DNA of 64,000 nt from G965279355 sp965279355 (GTDB lineage Bacteria > Pseudomonadota > Alphaproteobacteria > CACIAM-22H2), in contig OZ257155.1 of the NCBI GenBank assembly GCA_965279355.1, positions 2,976,001 through 3,040,000 of the forward strand, written 5' to 3'. The translations under genes and the position numbers were made by a program. Of the stretch, positions 58,966 to 64,000 are shown piece after piece. Position 1 is the first letter of the stretch. Every line of letters begins with the position of its first letter. The notes under the pieces were generated by a model. The model saw only the letters and a program-made list of their open reading frames with translations. It had not been told where the DNA came from and ran no database searches.

Positions 58966-60672
58966 ATGGAGTCGCAATCGGGCTCGAATCCTGCCGCATC
59001 GACCCTCGCTGCCCTGCGCGCCGCGGTGGAACGCCATCGCGCGGGCGATGCCCAGGGCGCCTTGCCGCACTACGAAGCGACGGTGGCAGCCGACCCTTCC
59101 CATTTTCCGGGCTGGCTGGGTCTCGGACTGGTCCGTCGGCAGACCGGCGACGACACCGGCGCGCTGGAGGCTTTCGAGCGCGCGGTTCAGTTGAAGCCCG
59201 GCAATGCGGAAGCGCTGAGCTATCTCGGTATTGCCCTCTTGATCCAGAAAAGGCTGCCCGAAGCGATCGCTGCCTTGAGGACCGCCGCTGGCCTTGATCC
59301 CCGCATGGCGGACGCGCAGTTCAATCTCGGTCTGGCGCTGGAACTGACGGGCGATCTTCCCGCGGCCGAGGCGGCATGGCGGGCCGCCCTGCAAATCGAT
59401 CCGGCTCATCTCAAGGCCTGCAATAATCTCGCGGTTCTCCTCGATCGCGCCAAGCGCGTGCCTGAGGCCTTCGCTGCGCTGCAGGGCGCCCTGGCGCACG
59501 CACAGCCCGGCATGCCGGATGTCCCCAGGCTATTGCACAACCTCGGTCATCTGATCGACCGGACGGGGATGCGCGGACGGCCGCTGGAGATGTGCGAACG
59601 GGCCGTCATGCTCCTGCCCCGGGATGCCGGCTGGCAGCGCCGCCTCGGCACCGTCCTGAAAAGCTTCGGCGCCTACCAGCGCGCGGAGGAATGCTATCGG
59701 ATCGCTCTCGCGCTGGGTCCGGACTACAAGGCGAATATCCTGGCCAACATGGGCGATATGAGTGCCGCGCGTCTCGATTTCGCCACGGCGGAGAAGCATT
59801 ACAGGGAGGCGCTTGCGGCTGAGCCCGGCCACACGGGAGCGATCGACGGGCTGGAACTCGTAAAGCAGCGCATCAATCTGCAGGCCGGTCCCGGACTGCA
59901 GGGCGTGCACAGTCCCGGCCGCCAGATTTTCATGTCGGCCACGGTCGATCTCGCGCGCCGTCTCAACCCCCAGCCGCGCATCCTGGAAATCGGCACCTAT
60001 CTGGGCGCATCTGCGGTTACCTGGGCACGCGCGCTCGATCGGCTCTGCGATGGCGGCACGCTGATGTGCGTCGATACCTGGGGCGATGCGGACGAAGCGC
60101 ATTACGAAGGCGGCATGGAAGAATCGCTGCTCACCGGCAGCGCCTATCAGGCCTTCCTGTCGAATGTGAAAGCGCTTCCGCAATCGGTCACGGTCGAGCA
60201 TATCCGCGGCCGCAGCAGCGATGCGTTCAGGTCCCTGCCCGCCGCGTCGTACGACATCGTCTATATTGACGGCTCGCACATGTACGCCGAGGTCCTGGCC
60301 GACCTGCGCGATTCCGATCGCGTGCTGAAGGAGGGCGGCTTTGTTTGCGGCGACGATCTGGAACTGCAGTCCCAGGACTGCGACATGGATTTCGCGCGCG
60401 CGAATATCGCGCAGGATTTTGTCGTCGATCCGCGCGCCCGCCGGGCGTTTCATCCCGGAGTCACCCTGGCCGTGGCTGAAGTCTACGGCCGCGTCTCCGC
60501 GTATGACGGGTTCTGGATCATGCAGAAACATGAGGGCGGCTATCGCCCGGTCGAGATGAAAGACGCGACCGGCGTGCTGCCGCGGCACTGGCCGGCGGCC
60601 GAGATCGATCTGCTGCGCAAACGCTTCTCGACCGCGGGCGAATTGCGGGCATTGGTGGAACCGCGTCTCTAG
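58966..60672 (+). CDS. TPR-repeat protein with C-terminal methyltransferase domain
   Basis: 568 residues. The N-terminal half is about eight TPR repeats (AVERHRAGDAQGALPHYEAT, AFERAVQLKPGNAEALSYLG, and so on up to about 290). After residue 300 a Methyltransf_24-type SAM domain follows: ILEIGTYLGASAVTWARALD (motif I), MCVDTWGDAD, VYIDGSHMYAEVLADLRDSD and GGFVCGDDLE. The ATG is used as start; no strong ribosome-binding site is visible. Followed 17 bp later by two TPR-glycosyltransferase genes, so it may methylate a sugar or glycoprotein made by them. Confidence 0.85.
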   Translation: MESQSGSNPAASTLAALRAAVERHRAGDAQGALPHYEATVAADPSHFPGWLGLGLVRRQTGDDTGALEAFERAVQLKPGNAEALSYLGIALLIQKRLPEAIAALRTAAGLDPRMADAQFNLGLALELTGDLPAAEAAWRAALQIDPAHLKACNNLAVLLDRAKRVPEAFAALQGALAHAQPGMPDVPRLLHNLGHLIDRTGMRGRPLEMCERAVMLLPRDAGWQRRLGTVLKSFGAYQRAEECYRIALALGPDYKANILANMGDMSAARLDFATAEKHYREALAAEPGHTGAIDGLELVKQRINLQAGPGLQGVHSPGRQIFMSATVDLARRLNPQPRILEIGTYLGASAVTWARALDRLCDGGTLMCVDTWGDADEAHYEGGMEESLLTGSAYQAFLSNVKALPQSVTVEHIRGRSSDAFRSLPAASYDIVYIDGSHMYAEVLADLRDSDRVLKEGGFVCGDDLELQSQDCDMDFARANIAQDFVVDPRARRAFHPGVTLAVAEVYGRVSAYDGFWIMQKHEGGYRPVEMKDATGVLPRHWPAAEIDLLRKRFSTAGELRALVEPRL

Positions 60673-60689
60673 ACGCGGCGCCGCCTGAT

Positions 60690-62888
60690 ATGCCGGTCAC
60701 CCGCCAGCCTTCGCTCGTCGCCAACAAGCTGCGCGACGCCGTTCGCCAGCATCGGGCCGGCGCCCTCGATGCCGCCGCTTCCCTGTATGCGGAAGCGCTC
60801 AGCCTCGATCCCGATCATGCGGATGCGCTGCATCTGTCCGGTGTTGCCGCGTATCAGCGCGACAGGCATGAGGAGGCGATACAGCTCATTTCGCGCGCCA
60901 TCGAGCGCGCGCCGGCGATCCCCGATTTTCCGCACAGCCGCGGCCTTGCGCGGCGGGCAACCGGCGATCTCGCCGGCGCGGAAGCGGATTTCGCGCGCGC
61001 CGTGGCGCTCAATCCCGACTATCTGGCCGCATGGATCAATCTCGGTCTCACGCGCCTGCAGCTGACGCGGGTGCTTCCCGCCATCGACGCCTTCCGCCGG
61101 GCCGTGAAGCTGGCGCCAGAGTCGGCGGAAGCGCAGGCCTATCTCGGCACGGCGCTGCTCAAGGACAATCGCGGCGCTGAAGCGGCCGTGTCCCTGAAGC
61201 TGGCTGTGGCGGCGCAGCCGGATTTCGCCGAGGCACATTACAATCTCGGCCTTGCCCTGCAGCGGTCCGGCGACACGGCCGGTGCCGAAAAGGCATGGCG
61301 TCAGGCGATCGCGGCCAATCCGTTTTATCTCAAGCCGTGGAACAACCTGGCGCAGGCGCTGCGGGATCGCGGGCTGGTCGCCGAGGCACGCGGCCTTTTC
61401 GAGCGGGCCCTTTCGCAATCCGGCGCGGACACGCCCGATGCGGCGGAGCTCTGGAACAACTTCGCCAACCTCCTCGACAGTGTCGGCGAGGCTGAGAAGG
61501 CCATCGATGCCTATCATCGCGCCGTTGCGCTGGCGCCGCGCCATCCGGAATTGCGCGCCAATTTCGGCAGCGCCCTGCTGGGGATCGGACAGGTCTCGGT
61601 GGCCCTGTCGCATCTCAGGCAGGCGCTCGATCTGGCGCCGGATCAGCCGGATACGGTGCATCCCTACCTGCTGGGTCTTCTGTACCGCGAAGACACCGAT
61701 GCGTTGATGCTGTCGACGGCGAAATCCTGGGCCGCGCGTTTCAAGGCGGCACCGCCCGCGCGTTATCTGAACGATCGCAATCCGGAGAAGAGGTTGCGGA
61801 TCGGTTACGTATCGCCGGATTTCTGCCGCCACGTCGTCATGCATTTCAGCGAGCCGGTTCTGGAGGCGCATGACGGGAGCGCGGTCGAGATTTTCTGCTA
61901 CGCCAATGTCCTGCGGCCTGACGACGTGACGCAACGTTTCCGGGCGCTCGCCGATCACTGGCGCGATACCCGCATGATGAGCGATGCAGCACTTGCCGCG
62001 ACGATCCATGCGGATCAGGTCGACATCCTGGTCGATCTTGCCGGTCACACGGTCGGTTCGCGCCTGTCCATGTTCGCCTATCGTCCCGCGCCGATCCAGA
62101 TGACCTGGCTCGGCTATCCCGCAACCACGGGCCTGTCGCAGATCGACTGGCGGATCACCGACGATGCAAGCGATCCCATCGGCATGACCGAGGAACAATA
62201 CACCGAACGCCTGCTGCGCCTGCCGGGCGGCTTCAACGTCTATCGTCCGCCGGTCGATCTTCCCGACGTTGCACCGCTTCCGGCACTCACCTCGGGTCAC
62301 GTAACTTTCGGCAGCTTCAATCACGCAGCGAAGATTACCGACGAGGCGCTCGATCTCTGGGCGGCGCTGCTGGCGCGTGTTCCGGGGTCCCGGCTGCTGA
62401 TCAAGAATCGCGGGTGCGATATTGAGTCGGTGCGGGCGGGCTATCTCGACCGCCTTATACGGCACGGCATCGCGGCGGATCGCATCGAGTTGCTGCGCTC
62501 GATCCCCGAGGCGCGCGGCCATCTGTCCGCCTACAATCGCGTCGATATCGCGCTCGATAGCTTTCCCTATAACGGCACCACCACAACCTGCGAGTCTCTG
62601 CTGATGGGCGTGCCGGTCGTTGGGCTGGAAGGACGCAGCCACCGTGCCCGGGTTGGGGTCAGCCTCCTGTCCCGGATCGGCCTTGCCGATCTGGTCGCCG
62701 CCGACCCGGCTTCCTATGTCGACGCCGCCGCGCGTCTGGCCGGCGATCTGCCTGCGCTGGCGCAACGGCGGGCCGGTTTGCGCCAGCGATTTCTGACCTC
62801 CTCCGTCTGCGACGCGACCGCGCTGACACGCCGCCTGGAGCAGGCCTATCGCATGGTCTGGAAAAACTGGTGCGAGGCGGCATCATGA
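60690..62888 (+). CDS. TPR-containing O-GlcNAc transferase (SPINDLY-type)
   Basis: 732 residues. TPR repeats cover about 1-340 (YAEALSLDPDHADALHLSG, AEADFARAVALNPDYLAAW, and others). The GT41 catalytic part follows: LRIGYVSPDFCRHVVMHFSE, VDILVDLAGHTVGSRLSMFA, the hallmark PAPIQMTWLGYPATTGLSQI, FGSFNHAAKITDEALDLW, and FPYNGTTTTCESLLMGVPVV. These match eukaryotic-like OGT/SPY enzymes that glycosylate Ser/Thr of proteins. Targets here are unknown; flagellin is a guess. Its stop overlaps the next gene as ATGA. Confidence 0.92.
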   Translation: MPVTRQPSLVANKLRDAVRQHRAGALDAAASLYAEALSLDPDHADALHLSGVAAYQRDRHEEAIQLISRAIERAPAIPDFPHSRGLARRATGDLAGAEADFARAVALNPDYLAAWINLGLTRLQLTRVLPAIDAFRRAVKLAPESAEAQAYLGTALLKDNRGAEAAVSLKLAVAAQPDFAEAHYNLGLALQRSGDTAGAEKAWRQAIAANPFYLKPWNNLAQALRDRGLVAEARGLFERALSQSGADTPDAAELWNNFANLLDSVGEAEKAIDAYHRAVALAPRHPELRANFGSALLGIGQVSVALSHLRQALDLAPDQPDTVHPYLLGLLYREDTDALMLSTAKSWAARFKAAPPARYLNDRNPEKRLRIGYVSPDFCRHVVMHFSEPVLEAHDGSAVEIFCYANVLRPDDVTQRFRALADHWRDTRMMSDAALAATIHADQVDILVDLAGHTVGSRLSMFAYRPAPIQMTWLGYPATTGLSQIDWRITDDASDPIGMTEEQYTERLLRLPGGFNVYRPPVDLPDVAPLPALTSGHVTFGSFNHAAKITDEALDLWAALLARVPGSRLLIKNRGCDIESVRAGYLDRLIRHGIAADRIELLRSIPEARGHLSAYNRVDIALDSFPYNGTTTTCESLLMGVPVVGLEGRSHRARVGVSLLSRIGLADLVAADPASYVDAAARLAGDLPALAQRRAGLRQRFLTSSVCDATALTRRLEQAYRMVWKNWCEAAS

Positions 62889-64000
62889 GCGAAACCGCGC
62901 GGGCCGCCGCGAAGAATGCGGAAGCCAAGGGCGATCTGGCGGCGGCCGAGAAACATCTCCGCTTTGCCCTCAAGACGACACCTGATGACGGCGACACCAT
63001 GTTCGCCCTCGCCGAATTTCTGGCGCGGGCCGGCCGGATGAAAGAGGCTGAGCCTCTTTACGAAAAACTGCTGCAGGCTTTTCCCCGCAATCCGGCGCTG
63101 CTGAATGCCATTGCCGTGGTGGCGCAGAAATCGGGCCAGCGTGACAAGGCGATCAGCCTCTGGCGGCAGGTTCAGGCAATGCAGCCGCGCCTCGCGGCGC
63201 CGCTGGTCAACATCGCGCTGGCGCTGCGCGATGCCGGCGATCTCGACGGCGCGATGGCCAGCTTTGAGAAAGCGCTGACGCTCGAGCCGAAATCGTTCGA
63301 CGCGCATTACAATCTGGGCGTCACCTATAACCACGCGCATCGTTATGAAAAGGCAATCGAGCATCTGACGCTGGCCATCAGGTCCCGGCCCGACAATGCG
63401 CGCGCCATCGCGATGCTTGCGCGCACCGCCCAGGCGGTTTGCGACTGGGATCGTCTGGACGATGCGATGCCGATGCTGCGCGCCGAAGCCGCCAAGGCGC
63501 GGGAAGGCAAACCTTGTGCGGTGACGCCGTGGTTTTCCCTGCGCCTGCCCTTCAGTCTCGCTGACCGCAAGGCGATTGCCGAGGCGGCCCTGCGCGGTCC
63601 CGATACGTCTGCACGATCCGCGAAACAGGATTTCGATCTGACGCAGCCGCGTGAAAAACTCACCATCGGCTATATCTCCAGCGATTTTCGCAATCATCCG
63701 ATCATGCAGCTGACGGCGGGTCTCTATCGCCGGCATAACCGCAGCCGTTTCCGGGTGATCGCCTATCCCGTGAAGCCGCCGAGCGACGAGGGGCGGAAGA
63801 TCCTGGAAAGCGATTGCGATCTGGTGCGCGATCTCACGTCCCTGTCGGATGCCGAGGCGGCGGCGGCGATCCGCGGCGATCGGGTGGATATCCTGGTCGA
63901 TATTTCCGGTATCAGCGAATTCATGCGGCTGGGCGTTCTCGCCCTGCGTCCCGCGCCGCTGCAGCTCTCCTATCTCAACTATGCCGGAACGATCAGCGGC
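62885..64000 (+). CDS. TPR-containing O-GlcNAc transferase-like protein, 3' end outside window
   Basis: A 372-codon open N-terminal part that runs off the window. TPR repeats (AEKHLRFALKTTPDDGDTMF, SFEKALTLEPKSFDAHYNLG, and others) cover about 1-200. From about 255 the GT41 catalytic domain begins: LTIGYISSDFRNHPIMQLTA, VDILVDISGISEFMRLGVLA and ALRPAPLQLSYLNYAGTISG. It is a second SPINDLY-type protein, with ISGIS where the upstream paralogue has LAGHT, so the catalytic His of that motif is absent in the visible part. Start ATG overlaps the previous stop. Confidence 0.88.
   Translation, partial: MSETARAAAKNAEAKGDLAAAEKHLRFALKTTPDDGDTMFALAEFLARAGRMKEAEPLYEKLLQAFPRNPALLNAIAVVAQKSGQRDKAISLWRQVQAMQPRLAAPLVNIALALRDAGDLDGAMASFEKALTLEPKSFDAHYNLGVTYNHAHRYEKAIEHLTLAIRSRPDNARAIAMLARTAQAVCDWDRLDDAMPMLRAEAAKAREGKPCAVTPWFSLRLPFSLADRKAIAEAALRGPDTSARSAKQDFDLTQPREKLTIGYISSDFRNHPIMQLTAGLYRRHNRSRFRVIAYPVKPPSDEGRKILESDCDLVRDLTSLSDAEAAAAIRGDRVDILVDISGISEFMRLGVLALRPAPLQLSYLNYAGTISG

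Overview
The window is one contiguous stretch of GC-rich, gene-dense chromosome from an alphaproteobacterium. This rests on the mnmG-rsmG-parA-parB block with two near-consensus parS sites, the leuS/holA pair, typical alphaproteobacterial single-domain response regulators and TRAP/ABC catabolic operons. The genus cannot be read from the sequence alone. The mnmG-parB block and parS sites place the window near the replication origin. No tRNA, rRNA, CRISPR array or intact insertion sequence was found.

Layout. Positions 1-3.7 kb hold a truncated membrane protein, a methyltransferase, an ArsR-SRPBCC pair whose start codon lies inside a perfect 35-bp palindrome, a four-helix membrane protein and a MetE-like methyltransferase. 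From 3.8 to 9.7 kb there is a large hybrid histidine kinase with a canonical LOV photosensor domain, a stand-alone receiver, and a protein that looks like a catalytically dead EAL barrel. From 10 to 12.3 kb there are two convergent CmcJ/NvfI-like oxygenase paralogues. From 12.5 to 17 kb lies the core mnmG-rsmG-parA-parB operon. From 17 to 21.2 kb an island carries an intact, translationally coupled abiEi-abiEii-DUF262 operon. It is bracketed by relics of type I restriction genes (hsdM tail, hsdS fragments and a third decayed gene).

From 21.2 to 30.2 kb there is an outer-membrane protein and a LysR-controlled aromatic-degradation operon (NTF2-like protein, MhpB-type extradiol dioxygenase, three-gene ABC importer, Rieske oxygenase). 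From 30.2 to 35.9 kb there is a solitary fliL, a small ModA-like binding protein, and a tandem pair of complex histidine kinases, one with an MHYT sensor. From 35.9 to 41.7 kb a shikimate/quinate cluster has aroE and two tandem GntR regulators divergent from dctPQM-aroQ. From 41.7 to 55 kb there is a chemoreceptor, an HPt-receiver pair, an FkbM methyltransferase, a second MetE-like protein with a TetR regulator, a Crp-type regulator, another receiver, another hybrid kinase, a lytic transglycosylase and two exported proteins. From 55.2 to 58.8 kb lie holA and leuS. From 59 kb to the end a divergent operon encodes TPR-methyltransferase and TPR-O-GlcNAc-transferase (SPINDLY-type) proteins and runs off the window.

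Themes. Signal transduction dominates: four hybrid or receiver-fused kinases, three paralogous stand-alone receivers, one free HPt and one chemoreceptor. Several of these probably form phosphorelays. In many alphaproteobacteria parB and holA-leuS are close neighbours. Here about 38 kb of mostly accessory genes separate them, and lptE is absent from between leuS and holA. Gene-tail relics, tandem duplications and two families of palindromic intergenic repeats show active rearrangement of this stretch.
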